A DNA stretch of 64,000 nucleotides, from contig NZ_FPKW01000003.1 in the NCBI RefSeq assembly GCF_900114875.1, positions 62,001 to 126,000 of the forward strand, given 5' to 3'. This document shows, one piece after another, positions 34,287 to 43,148 of the stretch. Origin of the DNA: Chryseobacterium limigenitum. Lineage in GTDB: Bacteria; Bacteroidota; Bacteroidia; Flavobacteriales; Weeksellaceae. How positions within the stretch are numbered: position 1 is the first letter of the stretch; every line of letters begins with the position of its first letter. The notes below the pieces were generated by a model that saw only the letters and a program-made list of their open reading frames with translations, had not been told where the DNA came from and did not search any database. Both the position numbers and the translations under genes were made by a program.

Positions 34287-35177
34287 ATGAATTTTTCCTC
34301 AGAACAACCCAAAATAATAGTGGTCGGCAGTTCTTCCATAGATCTGATTTTAGAGACCGAAAAAATTCCCATTCCAAACGAAACTGTTTTAGCCACTAAT
34401 TCAGACAGTTATTTTGGAGGTAAAGGGGCAAATCAGGCAGTTGGAGCTGCAAGGCTGGGGGCAAGTGTTTATTTTGTAGGCTGTGTCGGTATGGATCCTC
34501 TTGGTCAGCAAATTATGAGAAATCTTGTAGGCGAGGGCGTAAACGTAGGATTTGTTTATGAAACAGACAGAGAATCTACGGGAACAGCTTATGTAACGAC
34601 TTCCGGTGGAGATGCGGCTATCGTTGTGGTTCCCGCAGCCAATAAATGCTTAAGTATAGAACATATTGAGGCAGCAGATAAGTATTTTAACACTGTTGAT
34701 TTGATCCTTGTTCAGCTTGAGGTTTCTCTTGAAGTGGTAGAGTATACGATCAGAAAAGCTAAAAAATACGGTAAAAAAGTTGGTTTATACGCTTCTCCAG
34801 CTATGAGATTAAGTGATGAACTTCTGGAAAATGTAGATTTTATCGTTTCTAAAAGCAGCGAATTACACATTGTCTTTGGCGAAGATCAGAGAGAAGATAT
34901 TCTTAAAAAATATTCCAACAAAGTTTTTGTAAGAGATGATACCAATTCTACCGTTTATTTTGATGGAACAGAAATGAAATATTTCAGAAACGACAAAGAT
35001 GAAACGGTATATAAAATGGGAATGGGAGATGCCTTTACATCAGGATTTGCAATTGCCCTGTGCCATGGTAACTCTATTGAAGAATGCGTGAAATTCGGGA
35101 ATGAAGTTTCTTCAAGAGTTTCAGGAACAAAAGGTTCGCAGAGTGCATTGCCAAGAGTTTCAGACTTCTTTTCTTAA
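34287..35177 (+). CDS. PfkB-family carbohydrate kinase (ribokinase-like)
   Basis: Phosphorylates a sugar or nucleoside from ATP. The 296-residue protein has the PfkB N-terminal motif FGGKGANQAVGAARLGA (about 46-62) and the C-terminal anion-hole/catalytic motif, here KMGMGDAFTSGFA, with the catalytic Asp kept but the usual D-T-x-G-A-G-D altered to M-G-M-G-D. The GGKGANQA form is nearest to ribokinase. No ribose transporter or isomerase is nearby, so the substrate is uncertain. Confidence 0.87.
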   Translation: MNFSSEQPKIIVVGSSSIDLILETEKIPIPNETVLATNSDSYFGGKGANQAVGAARLGASVYFVGCVGMDPLGQQIMRNLVGEGVNVGFVYETDRESTGTAYVTTSGGDAAIVVVPAANKCLSIEHIEAADKYFNTVDLILVQLEVSLEVVEYTIRKAKKYGKKVGLYASPAMRLSDELLENVDFIVSKSSELHIVFGEDQREDILKKYSNKVFVRDDTNSTVYFDGTEMKYFRNDKDETVYKMGMGDAFTSGFAIALCHGNSIEECVKFGNEVSSRVSGTKGSQSALPRVSDFFS

Positions 35178-35230
35178 AGCTATTTACTACATATCGAAAA
35201 CAGATAAGTTAACATAAAAAATATCAATAA

Positions 35231-35257
35231 AATCTCCACTTTTATAGTGGATTTTTT
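35231..35257 (+). terminator. Terminator after the kinase gene
   Basis: AATCTCCACT and AGTGGATT pair with one bulge around TTTAT, then six T. Confidence 0.8.
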
Positions 35258-35267
35258 GTTTTAAAAT

Positions 35268-36113
35268 ATGGAGAAGTTAATTCTTAGGACTCACGACAAT
35301 ACAGCTCTCACGGCACATCTTTTTTTGCCTGAAAAGAGCAATAATAAATTCCTGCTCATCAATTCGGCAACGGGAGTCAAACAGCAGATTTATTTCTCTT
35401 TTGCCCAGTTTTTTGCTGAAAAAGGATTTACAGTGATTACGTATGATTATCGCGGAATCGGACTTTCAAAACCTGAAAATATGAAAGGTTTTAAAGCTTC
35501 CATGAGAATTTGGGGCTCTGAAGATTATAAAACATTGACGGAATACATCAAGAACCGATTTTCTGATTACGAAAAATATTGTCTGGGACATTCTGTTGGT
35601 GCCCTGATTTTAGGAATGAATCAGGATTCTGAAATATTTAAGGAATTTATTTTTGTTGGAACTCAAAATGCGTTTGTCGGACATTTAAAATTCAAAACAA
35701 AAATTGAAGCTTACGTCGGTTTCGGAATTATTCAGCCTGTAACGACCACTTTATTAGGTTATTTCCCCGCAAATTGGTTTGGTTTGGGAGAAAGTCTTCC
35801 AAAAAATTGCGCTTATGACTGGAGAATCTTAATTTTGAATAAGAAATCAACCAATGGTTTATTAGAGAAAATTGATGATTTTTCTAAAAATTTAACACAG
35901 AAAGTATTCGTTATTCGGGCTGAAGATGATGCTTGGTTAACGGAAAAAGGAGTAAAAAGCCTTTTGAATGATACTTATCCCAACCTAAAGCCAACTTACA
36001 GATTAGTAAAGGTCTCTGAATCTGAGAAGGGAGAAATTGGGCATATTAATTTTTTTAGAAGCTTTAATAAAAAACTTTGGGACATTATTTTAAATGAATT
36101 AATTGAGAAATGA
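35268..36113 (+). CDS. Alpha/beta hydrolase
   Basis: A 281-residue cytoplasmic protein. It has the oxyanion strand FLLINSATGVKQ, the D-Y-R-G-I-G-x-S block (TYDYRGIGLSKP), the nucleophile elbow GHSVGAL near residue 109, Asp in RAEDDAWLT and a late His in GEIGHINFFR. It resembles hydrolases described as serine aminopeptidase S33/lysophospholipase-like. Substrate is unknown. Its TGA stop overlaps the next gene's ATG (ATGA), so the two are translationally coupled. Confidence 0.85.
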   Translation: MEKLILRTHDNTALTAHLFLPEKSNNKFLLINSATGVKQQIYFSFAQFFAEKGFTVITYDYRGIGLSKPENMKGFKASMRIWGSEDYKTLTEYIKNRFSDYEKYCLGHSVGALILGMNQDSEIFKEFIFVGTQNAFVGHLKFKTKIEAYVGFGIIQPVTTTLLGYFPANWFGLGESLPKNCAYDWRILILNKKSTNGLLEKIDDFSKNLTQKVFVIRAEDDAWLTEKGVKSLLNDTYPNLKPTYRLVKVSESEKGEIGHINFFRSFNKKLWDIILNELIEK

Positions 36114-36754
36114 AAGATATAATAGATAACACGGTAGAATTTGTAAAACAAAAATTGGAAGGTGCAGAAGCTGGTCACGACTGGTTTCATATCGAAAGAG
36201 TGTGGAAACTTTCAAAGAAAATAGCTCAGGATGAGGATTGTAATCAGGATGTTGTGGAGCTTTCTGCATTGTTGCATGATATTGCAGATCCCAAATTTCA
36301 TAATGGTGATGAAACCTTAGCTTTAATGGTTTCCCGCGAGTTTCTGGAAGGTGAAAACACACCTGAAGATATTATTGAGCAGGTTTTATTCGTTATCAAA
36401 AATATTTCATTCAAAAATAGAGGTGAAGCTCCAAAAGATCTCCCTGTTGAGCTTAAAATCGTTCAGGATGCAGACCGTATTGATGCGATAGGAGCGATCG
36501 GGGTTGGGAGAACGTTTAATTTTGGAGGATTTAAAAATAATCCGATGTATCATCCTGATATTAAGCCTCAACTGAATATGTCTAAAGATGAATACAAAAA
36601 ATCTAACGGAACAACCATCAACCATTTTTATGAAAAACTGTTGCTTCTGAAAGATTTGATGAACACGGAAAAAGGAAAAGAAATTGCTCAGGAAAGACAT
36701 GATTTTATGTTAAAATTTCTGGATCAGTTTTATAAAGAGTGGAATGTAGAGTAG
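36110..36754 (+). CDS. HD-domain phosphohydrolase
   Basis: A 214-residue metal-dependent phosphohydrolase. AGHDWFHIERVWKLS supplies the first His, LSALLHDIADPKF the HD pair, and QDADRIDAIGAIGVGRTF the closing Asp (H-HD-D). This is the YedJ/uncharacterised HD type probably acting on nucleotides or phosphoesters. The start overlaps the hydrolase gene by 4 nt. Confidence 0.9.
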   Translation: MKDIIDNTVEFVKQKLEGAEAGHDWFHIERVWKLSKKIAQDEDCNQDVVELSALLHDIADPKFHNGDETLALMVSREFLEGENTPEDIIEQVLFVIKNISFKNRGEAPKDLPVELKIVQDADRIDAIGAIGVGRTFNFGGFKNNPMYHPDIKPQLNMSKDEYKKSNGTTINHFYEKLLLLKDLMNTEKGKEIAQERHDFMLKFLDQFYKEWNVE

Positions 36755-36782
36755 TCTTCTTTTAAAGACCTTTCGAAATCAG

Positions 36783-36790
36783 TATCTTTG
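36783..36790 (+). promoter_or_regulatory. -7 box four bases before a start codon
   Basis: TATCTTTG followed by caac and the ATG at 36795. It is the same box sequence as at rnpB, and the start codon sits where the rnpB RNA begins. Confidence 0.55.
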
Positions 36791-36794
36791 CAAC

Positions 36795-37388
36795 ATGGGC
36801 TTAATCATTTTTGTTATCTTTCTGGCTTCTATTATTTCTCTGATTTTATCAAAAATAAAAAAAGGGAAAGGTGCTCAATGGGCGAAGATTTTCCGAATTG
36901 CTACCGTTGTTTTTTCAATTTCTATTTTCACGTATTGGTTTGTGAAAAAAAGTGCGGTGGGGATTGTGAAGGATTCTTTGGCTTTGCAGGTGATCAATAA
37001 ACTTCCTCAGACGTTGGATTTTTATGTGATCAACAATAATGATCCGGATAAGGATGGGATTTTAGAAGCCAAACATATCGGAAAAATCCGCCCGGAGTAT
37101 TACAGAATAGAACATCTTAAAATGGATAAATCCAATGAATATTGGATCGTCGGATATTTAGGGAAAAAGAATCTTGTCTATTTTTCTCAGCATTCTGTTC
37201 CTAATAAAAATATTGATCAGATTATTGAGGTTCAGAATTATATCAATCAAAGTGTAAAACTTTCCGAAATTGCAAAGAAACAGGTTGAAGCTTATAATCA
37301 TGAGAATATTAAACTTGGAATATGGGTGTCTTTAGATTTTCTTTTATTATTTCTGAATATGGTTTTATTATTGAGAAAGAAAAAATAA
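36795..37388 (+). CDS. Hypothetical membrane protein, 197 aa
   Basis: Two N-terminal hydrophobic segments (about 1-16 and 34-52) and one at the C-terminus (about 172-192), with a central soluble region of 120 residues (DKDGILEAKHIGKIRPEYYRIEHLKMDKSNEYWIVGYLG). The frame starting at 36788 in another phase is a shadow. No domain recognised. A promoter box abuts the start. It probably is a lone gene. Confidence 0.78.
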   Translation: MGLIIFVIFLASIISLILSKIKKGKGAQWAKIFRIATVVFSISIFTYWFVKKSAVGIVKDSLALQVINKLPQTLDFYVINNNDPDKDGILEAKHIGKIRPEYYRIEHLKMDKSNEYWIVGYLGKKNLVYFSQHSVPNKNIDQIIEVQNYINQSVKLSEIAKKQVEAYNHENIKLGIWVSLDFLLLFLNMVLLLRKKK

Positions 37389-37454
37389 AAAAGGAATAAC
37401 GTAAGTTGAGATTTGTTTCATTAAATAGTTATTTTCAATTAATTTTTTTTAAAA

Positions 37455-37685
37455 TTAAGGATAATCTAAAATCTGCATCACTCTTTCTTTGAATTCTTCA
37501 GGACAATTTTTGATCAGTTTATCCTTGTTATGTTTGCTGATCTGCTGTGCTTCCAGCCATTCACTCACATCAGACCTCAGACTGTTATGGTCATAAACTC
37601 TTTTTATCTTATTATCATTATAAAAAGTGTAGGTATCTCCAAGCCAAGTTGTAGATATACTGATTGTACAAATTTCTTTTTCCAT
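37455..37685 (-). CDS. Hypothetical small protein, 76 aa
   Basis: Soluble, mixed charge, with an N-terminal beta-rich part (EKEICTISISTTWLGDTYTFYND) and a helical C-terminal half (SEWLEAQQISKHNKDKLIKNCPEEFKERVMQIL). No family known to me. Codon use matches its neighbours and the ATG has an A-rich upstream stretch, so I believe it is real. Confidence 0.62.
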   Translation of the reverse strand: MEKEICTISISTTWLGDTYTFYNDNKIKRVYDHNSLRSDVSEWLEAQQISKHNKDKLIKNCPEEFKERVMQILDYP

Positions 37686-37873
37686 AACATTAATTTTTGA
37701 ACATTAAATATTCAATATGCTTTCATCTCTAATTTACTCAAATTTTATTATAAATAGAGGGTTTTATTAATGTTTTTATAAAACGGGTTTATGGAGAAAT
37801 CTATTGCGTAAAAATCAAATATGTGTGAATTATTTTATGATATTAATTCTATACAGTGTATAATCAATAATGA

Positions 37874-38764
37874 TTAAAATAAAGTTGCTGTGTTTTCTGT
37901 TGCCATTTTAGGGATCGGGAGATCAGTTTTCCATTCTTCGTTCATTTTATTGATGAAATAAGCAGATAATAAGGGAGATGCTTTTTCAATATTCTGATGC
38001 ACAAAAAAGTATAGATTTTGAAGACCTTCTTTCTTCCATTTTGTTAAATGTTTCATCCAGTCATCCAGTCTTTCGTAATCGCTTTCGGCATTAGCACCAA
38101 CGTATCTTATGAACGCGTTTGGAGTCGTGAGGCGCATATGAAGCATATCTCTTCTTCCTGCAGTGTCTACAATGATGTTTGTGATATTATTAGCCTCAAA
38201 AAGTTCGCAGGTAGTATTAAAAATATCTTCGTCGGTAAACCATTCAGTGTTTCTTAATTCGATGGCGAGAGGAACCTCTTTTGGCCATTCTTTCACGAAT
38301 TTTTCTAACCTGTCGTAGTCTTTTGGTTTAAAATTATCATGAAGCTGCAGAAAAACCATTCCTAATTTTTCGTTGAAGTTCATCACAGAAGTCGCAAAAT
38401 TAGTAACAGGGTCTGTAACGTCAATTAATCTTCTGAAATGAGAAACGGTATTTGTAATCTTCGGGAAAAATTTAAAGTTTTCCGGCGTTTTTTCTTTCCA
38501 GGTAAGAACTTGTTCAGGAGTTGGCATTCCGTAAAATGTAGCATTTAATTCAATGGAATTGAACTGTGTCGCGTAATATGTTAATTCGTCTTTTGTTCCT
38601 TTAGGATAAAATCCTTTAAGATCTGTTTTGTTCCATTTTGCGCATCCGATAGAAATATTTTCTAAGCCCTTTTTGTTCTGATTTAAAATTTCCTTTGTTC
38701 TGGAATGATCTTTTGGTAACGTAAAATCTATTTTTGAAGGATCTTCTACTTGCCCGAATTTCAT
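37874..38764 (-). CDS. DUF72 family protein (TIM-barrel-like)
   Basis: A 296-residue protein of the YecE/DUF72 family: SIGCAKWNKTDLKGFYPKGTKDELTYYATQFNSIELNATFYGMPTPEQVLTW is the family opening, and the central VPLAIELRNTEWF segment and late LQNLYFFVHQN follow. Function is unknown; genes are widespread. I use the ATG at 38764 (MKFGQVEDPS); the frame upstream starts only with TTG. Confidence 0.88.
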   Translation of the reverse strand: MKFGQVEDPSKIDFTLPKDHSRTKEILNQNKKGLENISIGCAKWNKTDLKGFYPKGTKDELTYYATQFNSIELNATFYGMPTPEQVLTWKEKTPENFKFFPKITNTVSHFRRLIDVTDPVTNFATSVMNFNEKLGMVFLQLHDNFKPKDYDRLEKFVKEWPKEVPLAIELRNTEWFTDEDIFNTTCELFEANNITNIIVDTAGRRDMLHMRLTTPNAFIRYVGANAESDYERLDDWMKHLTKWKKEGLQNLYFFVHQNIEKASPLLSAYFINKMNEEWKTDLPIPKMATENTATLF

Positions 38765-38865
38765 ATTTGATCTTTTTGGAATTAAACTTAAACTGTCTAA
38801 CAAATATAAAACAAAACCACAGAAATTTCCATGGATTGTGATGTTAAAATATCAGTAAAAATAAA

Positions 38866-38897
38866 AACCGCAAGCTTTTTTCATTACTTACGGTTTC
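38866..38897 (-). terminator. Terminator of the lectin operon
   Basis: On the minus strand AAACCGTAAG and CTTGCGGTTT pair around an A-rich loop with a T run after. It lies 12 nt past the stop of the lectin-domain gene. Confidence 0.8.
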
Positions 38898-38908
38898 TTT
38901 TGAAAATA

Positions 38909-40477
38909 TTATTTTATAATTTGAGTAACCATTTTATTGGAAATTACTGAATACATACAGCCTGTGCTTTTCAGGTTAACAGTAATGGTTGCCGGAACCG
39001 ATCTGTAGGCAGTATCTCCATAAGGTTCAATTATTTTACCGTTTGAATCTTTAAGCGTTCTTCCTTTGATGGTATAAGTTATTGATGTCGTTCCTGTAAA
39101 ACCACTTGAAGGGGTAAACGTAACAATACCTGTCGTTTTGTTGTAAGACCATGTTCCTTGCGGGGTTACTTTTTTACGGTATAAGGTAAGATCTGTATCA
39201 CTACTTTTTGTAAAACTGAAAGTATTGTAATCAATATTATCCTTACTTCCTGTTGGTGGAGTTACAATACTTATCGCTCCTTTGTAAGCAATATCATTAT
39301 TAAAAACAGGGATTACAACTGCCTGATTTTTACAGGTAGAAACTACATCGTCATTCGCTACGGCAGAATAAGGAAGTGTAAGTTTTACGTTTCGGATAAT
39401 ATGCTGTTCGTATGCCGCTCCTGTTGATGCTGCAAAACCCAATTTTAAAACCGAAGGAACTGTAGCATCTAAAGTTTGATTGGTAGGCGATCCTTCCGTA
39501 TCTGAACTGTTAAAGTCGGTTGGTGAAGGATTTGCATTTTCACTGTAAGGTACAGAGGTTTTGTAATGATAATAGTTAATTACATTGATAGGTGTTCCGT
39601 TTTGTGTAGTCTGAACATCAACCTTTATATCAAAACCATCCGTTGTAGTGGCTGTTACAAAGTGAGGAATGAGATCCAGATATACTTTCCTGAACTCGCC
39701 ATTTCCGTTTCTAAGGTCAAATACAGAAGTTAGCGTATTTGTTGTTGCTAAATATGATCTGTCTGTCTGTAATATTCTTCCGACAGTTCCTGAATTGCTT
39801 AACGTCGTACGTGTTGCCAAAACAGGGTATCCTGTGTAGCCGTCTCCTAATCCGTTTGCATTAATTACAGCTCCTTTTGCTCCTCTTAAAGTTACATGGC
39901 TTCCTCCCTGGCTCCAGGTCACCCCTGAAATACCGTTTACCCTGGATTCTCCCTGAAATCGTTTTGATTTAAAATTTCCAAACTCATCCAAAGCAATACC
40001 AAGATAAGCGCCCGATAAACCAGCTTTTCTAAATGATGAATAATCATTTTTTGCCCTATTATAAGCGTATCCCAAACCTGCGCCGGCAGATCCGAGTGTT
40101 GGGCTGGTTACAGAGCCGTCATACAAGAAAAAAGATAAACCGTCACCATACGAACCGCTGAATAAAGCTCCGGCTTTCATGTCGTATTCAAATTCTACGT
40201 GTAAACCATTCACCGATGTGAAAGTTCTGCCGTTAATAAGCAATCCTCCGAACTGACTTGCGCTTGCTGGAGTTAACTGTACTCCTGTTGAAGTATGTGA
40301 GGCGCTTCCCTGTATGGCAAGTTCCGGTGCTGATGAAGCATTCATCAATGAACTTGAATAGGAATAAAACCCATAAATGCTGGCCACTTCGGTGCTGTCT
40401 GTCTGTGCATACATAAAGTTTGTAAGCAACGTAAAGATAAGGCTCATCAATGAGAGCCCTCTAAGATTCTTTTTCAT
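38909..40477 (-). CDS. Secreted L-type lectin domain protein
   Basis: A 522-residue exported protein: signal peptide about 1-24 (ending FMYAQ), then a legume/L-type lectin fold with SGSYGDGLSFFLYDGS and GLGYAYNRAKNDY, followed by LSGAYLGIALDEFGNF, the hallmark carbohydrate-site strands. After about residue 365 a CshA/Ig-like module follows (NQAVVIPVFNNDI, then TGIVTFTPSSGFTGTTSITYTIKG). It probably binds glycans at the cell surface or outside. The C-terminus (SNKMVTQIIK) is short for a type IX sorting domain. It is 11 nt after the next gene upstream, so they are one operon. Confidence 0.85.
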   Translation of the reverse strand: MKKNLRGLSLMSLIFTLLTNFMYAQTDSTEVASIYGFYSYSSSLMNASSAPELAIQGSASHTSTGVQLTPASASQFGGLLINGRTFTSVNGLHVEFEYDMKAGALFSGSYGDGLSFFLYDGSVTSPTLGSAGAGLGYAYNRAKNDYSSFRKAGLSGAYLGIALDEFGNFKSKRFQGESRVNGISGVTWSQGGSHVTLRGAKGAVINANGLGDGYTGYPVLATRTTLSNSGTVGRILQTDRSYLATTNTLTSVFDLRNGNGEFRKVYLDLIPHFVTATTTDGFDIKVDVQTTQNGTPINVINYYHYKTSVPYSENANPSPTDFNSSDTEGSPTNQTLDATVPSVLKLGFAASTGAAYEQHIIRNVKLTLPYSAVANDDVVSTCKNQAVVIPVFNNDIAYKGAISIVTPPTGSKDNIDYNTFSFTKSSDTDLTLYRKKVTPQGTWSYNKTTGIVTFTPSSGFTGTTSITYTIKGRTLKDSNGKIIEPYGDTAYRSVPATITVNLKSTGCMYSVISNKMVTQIIK

Positions 40478-40488
40478 AGCTACTTACC

Positions 40489-41061
40489 TTATTTTACTAC
40501 AAAAACGATGTTGATGAAAGAAGCTGGAGTTGCGTTTGATAAGACATCGTAATTTAATACACCGGAATCACTTATGCTGTTGATCTTAAATACCGTACTG
40601 TCATAAGCCGTCACATAATAATAAATATCTGAAGCATTAGGAAAAAACGGAATAGCCGACGGAGCAGAGGTACTTCTGGCATTAGCAGGAATACTCGAAA
40701 ACTGATTTTTGTATAAAGTATAAAGGTCTTTTGTTTGTCCTGCACTGATAACCGATGTGTCAAAAACTACACTTGGCATGTAGAAAAACTTGGCTACATA
40801 CGGAGACAGACAAACCCAATCAGGTGATGCAGGTGTTCCTACGTTCTGGCTGATGCATTTTTTGTTGGTGTCAAAAATTACTAATCCTGTTGCGGGAGTG
40901 GTAACTGATGCTAAGTTGCTGATTCTTGGGAGTAAAACTCCTTTTGTGGTGCTATTAATGTCTAGAGCTGAGCTTGTATTTGGAGTGGTTGTATTTATAC
41001 CCACCTGCGCAGTAACGGCGCCCCAAGCCACTACTGAAAGCAAGAAAATAATCTTGTTCAT
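40489..41061 (-). CDS. Secreted QVGINT-type surface protein, 190 aa
   Basis: Signal peptide (about 1-18, SVVAWGAVTAQ), then VGINTTTPNTSSALDINSTTKGVLLPRIS, the conserved flavobacterial surface-protein opening, followed by ASVTTPATGLVIFDTNKKC. The C-terminal 100 residues (KFFYMPSVVFDTSVISAGQT to the end) are strand-rich without known domain. It is the first gene of an operon with the lectin gene. The leader resembles that of the gene at 43973. Confidence 0.8.
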   Translation of the reverse strand: MNKIIFLLSVVAWGAVTAQVGINTTTPNTSSALDINSTTKGVLLPRISNLASVTTPATGLVIFDTNKKCISQNVGTPASPDWVCLSPYVAKFFYMPSVVFDTSVISAGQTKDLYTLYKNQFSSIPANARSTSAPSAIPFFPNASDIYYYVTAYDSTVFKINSISDSGVLNYDVLSNATPASFINIVFVVK

Positions 41062-41429
41062 TTCGAAATAATTTTTTTTGTTGTGTTATGTGTTATAAAT
41101 CTTTAGCAAATTTCTTGCCAATAGAATATTAATAATATGAAGCGAAAATTAGGTTAATTTTTTGTCTTTAAATATTGCATGTTATGATTATTAATAATTT
41201 AAAATGTGTTTTTCATGATAAAGATAAGATGTCACCAGGAAGTGTTTTTTATTCTGTTTTAAAAGGTTTTGTGATGGTAGAATTCGTTGTTTTATTTTTG
41301 GTTATTTTTTAATTTAAATTAATATTTTAATATGTAATTGAAATGTTAATCATTTACATAATCGTATTATTAATATTAAATGTATAATTTTAATATTTTA
41401 TGATTTATTTTATTAAATTTTTAACTGAA
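41062..41429. other. Intergenic region with an operon leader at its left end
   Basis: About 370 nt of AT-rich sequence. The leftmost 25 nt (41065-41086) resemble the leader of the gene at 43973 and lie upstream of the minus-strand gene starting at 41061; a GAAATTTG near 41105-41112 (minus strand) may be a weak -7 box. No gene seen in the rest. Confidence 0.4.
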
Positions 41430-41457
41430 ATAAAAAAGCCCCCCAATCGGGATCTTC
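41430..41457 (-). terminator. Probable terminator of the tail-collar operon
   Basis: On the minus strand AAGATCCC, GATT, GGGGGGCTT, then T. The stem is imperfect (one mismatch and a G-U) but the T run is good and it lies about 45 nt after the last gene. Confidence 0.6.
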
Positions 41458-41503
41458 CTATTGAGTTTAATAGTAATTAATTCTAATTTTTATAATCTTA
41501 ATT

Positions 41504-42322
41504 TTATTGACCCAAATAAACAAAAATATACGTTGAAAGATATTTAGGTGTTAAATTCAACGGAGTACTTGATCCTCCGGTAGAAAGATTATAAGTATGC
41601 GTGTGAGCCCCGGCGCTGGATGTGGTTGATGTTTCAGCATCGTTATCAACTACGGTTTGGTTACTTCCGCCTTCTATACTGTTTGTAACACCGCTAGCTC
41701 TGTCATTATACGTGTGAGTATGAGCTCCGTCACTTGTAGTTGTGGCGTTATAAGTTGTATTTGGTAAATTGACCCTGGCAAGGGTAACAGAAGTGCTTCC
41801 TGTATTGGTTCCTAATGTTTCAGTTGCTGATTTTGCTTTTAAAAATTTATCTGAACTATCAGGTAAAACCGTTGAGAATCCTAGAGAAGTTGCATTTGTT
41901 TGTGCAACAGCAGGTAAAGTTGATACTGCTCTTCCGTTTAAAAGATACCATCCTTCATGATCAGCTGCTGTACTGCTGTGTTTTATGTCTCCTACAGTTG
42001 GTGTCTGTACTTCCAATTTGTTCCATGATGTTCCGTCATTGTAATAAAATCCGGGTGTTACACTTGTAAGAGCTGTTGCTGTAGCGGTATTTGTGTTATA
42101 AACTGTAATTCCTGCAATATGACTCGGTAACGGACTTGGGTTATTGGTTGCCGTCAAGGATACTTTTGGCATTAATAAACCTTTATTTCTGTTTTGTGAA
42201 TATAATTCTAAAGCAGCGTCTGTATTAGGTGAAGGTGTTGCTGTAACACCTGCCGTGATCATAACCTGAGCTTGAGTAAATGTGCAAGCTATAATTAAGA
42301 ATATGTAATTTAATTTTTTCAT
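41504..42322 (-). CDS. Secreted tail-collar-like protein (paralogue 3 of 3)
   Basis: A 272-residue protein: signal peptide about 1-18 (ACTFTQAQ), surface-protein segment (TDAALELYSQNRNKGLLMPKVSL, HIAGITVYNTNTATA), then a phage tail-collar-like domain from about 105: VGDIKHSSTAADHEGWYLLNGRAVS, LGFSTVLPDSSDKFLKA, VTLARVNLPNTTY and GAHTHTYN repeats. The GDIK-G-W-LLNGR and LPN-HTHT blocks are those of PF07484-type collar domains in tail fibres and microcystin-dependent proteins. Secretion indicates a surface role rather than a phage. Confidence 0.78.
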   Translation of the reverse strand: MKKLNYIFLIIACTFTQAQVMITAGVTATPSPNTDAALELYSQNRNKGLLMPKVSLTATNNPSPLPSHIAGITVYNTNTATATALTSVTPGFYYNDGTSWNKLEVQTPTVGDIKHSSTAADHEGWYLLNGRAVSTLPAVAQTNATSLGFSTVLPDSSDKFLKAKSATETLGTNTGSTSVTLARVNLPNTTYNATTTSDGAHTHTYNDRASGVTNSIEGGSNQTVVDNDAETSTTSSAGAHTHTYNLSTGGSSTPLNLTPKYLSTYIFVYLGQ

Positions 42323-42342
42323 TGAGTGAAGTGTTTTTTTGT

Positions 42343-43146
42343 CTATTTTCCTAAATAAATGAAGTTTTGTACAACCATATGTTTAGGATACTGATTGATC
42401 GCAACATTGGTTCCTCCGCTTGGTACGGAAAATGTGTGCTGATGATCTCCTGATGCTCCTGTAGTTCTTACTTCGGTGTCAATCGTTCTTGTTGTGTTTT
42501 GTCCTCCGGCATTGTAATTCCAGTAATTAACACCTCTGTTGGTATAGGTGTGGGTGTGGGCTCCACTTTGAGCCGTAGTTCCTGTAATGCTTAAATTGGG
42601 TAAATTAGCCTGAGTGATAGAATAAGAATTATTTCCTCCCACAGCAGCCAGAGTTTCTGAAGTATTTTTACCTTTCAGCATTCTGTCGCTTGAATTGGGC
42701 AGCGTAGTAGTGAATCCAAGTGAAGAGGCACTTGTCTGACTGATAGCCGGTAAAGTAGTAATATTTCTTCCGTTCAGTAAATACCAACCGTCATGATCTG
42801 TTGTTACAAGGCTAGATTTGATATCTCCAATTCTTGGAAGATTATTGGTGATGGACATTAAAACCCATTTCGCTCCGTCATTGTAGTAGAGTCCCGGAAT
42901 TACATTGTTGGGTGAAGTTCCTGCTATTGCTGTATTGTAAACCCACATTCCTTCAACATGGCTCCCCATAGGAGAAGCGGAGTTTAAAGAAGTAAGAGAA
43001 ACAGTATTCATAAGAAGTCCTTTATTGGAACTGTTTAATTCTAAAACGGCAGAGCTGGAAGGGTTTGAGGTACCGATACCAACTTGTGATTTTAATACTG
43101 CAAAAAAAAGAATTCCTATCGATGTGCAAAATAATCTTGTTTTCAT
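42343..43146 (-). CDS. Secreted tail-collar-like protein (paralogue 2 of 3)
   Basis: A 267-residue protein, laid out as the gene at 41504: signal peptide about 1-20, VGIGTSNPSSSAVLELNSSNKGLLMNTVSL opening, GSHVEGMWVYNTAIAG, then RIGDIKSSLVTTDHDGWYLLNGRNITTLP and a collar-like tail (TQANLPNLSITGTTAQSGAHTHTYTNRG, GDHQHTFSVPSGG). It starts 2 nt after the first paralogue's stop and ends 20 nt before the third, so all three are cotranscribed. The collar domain conservation is higher than that of the surrounding segments. Confidence 0.78.
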   Translation of the reverse strand: MKTRLFCTSIGILFFAVLKSQVGIGTSNPSSSAVLELNSSNKGLLMNTVSLTSLNSASPMGSHVEGMWVYNTAIAGTSPNNVIPGLYYNDGAKWVLMSITNNLPRIGDIKSSLVTTDHDGWYLLNGRNITTLPAISQTSASSLGFTTTLPNSSDRMLKGKNTSETLAAVGGNNSYSITQANLPNLSITGTTAQSGAHTHTYTNRGVNYWNYNAGGQNTTRTIDTEVRTTGASGDHQHTFSVPSGGTNVAINQYPKHMVVQNFIYLGK

Positions 43147-43148
43147 AA

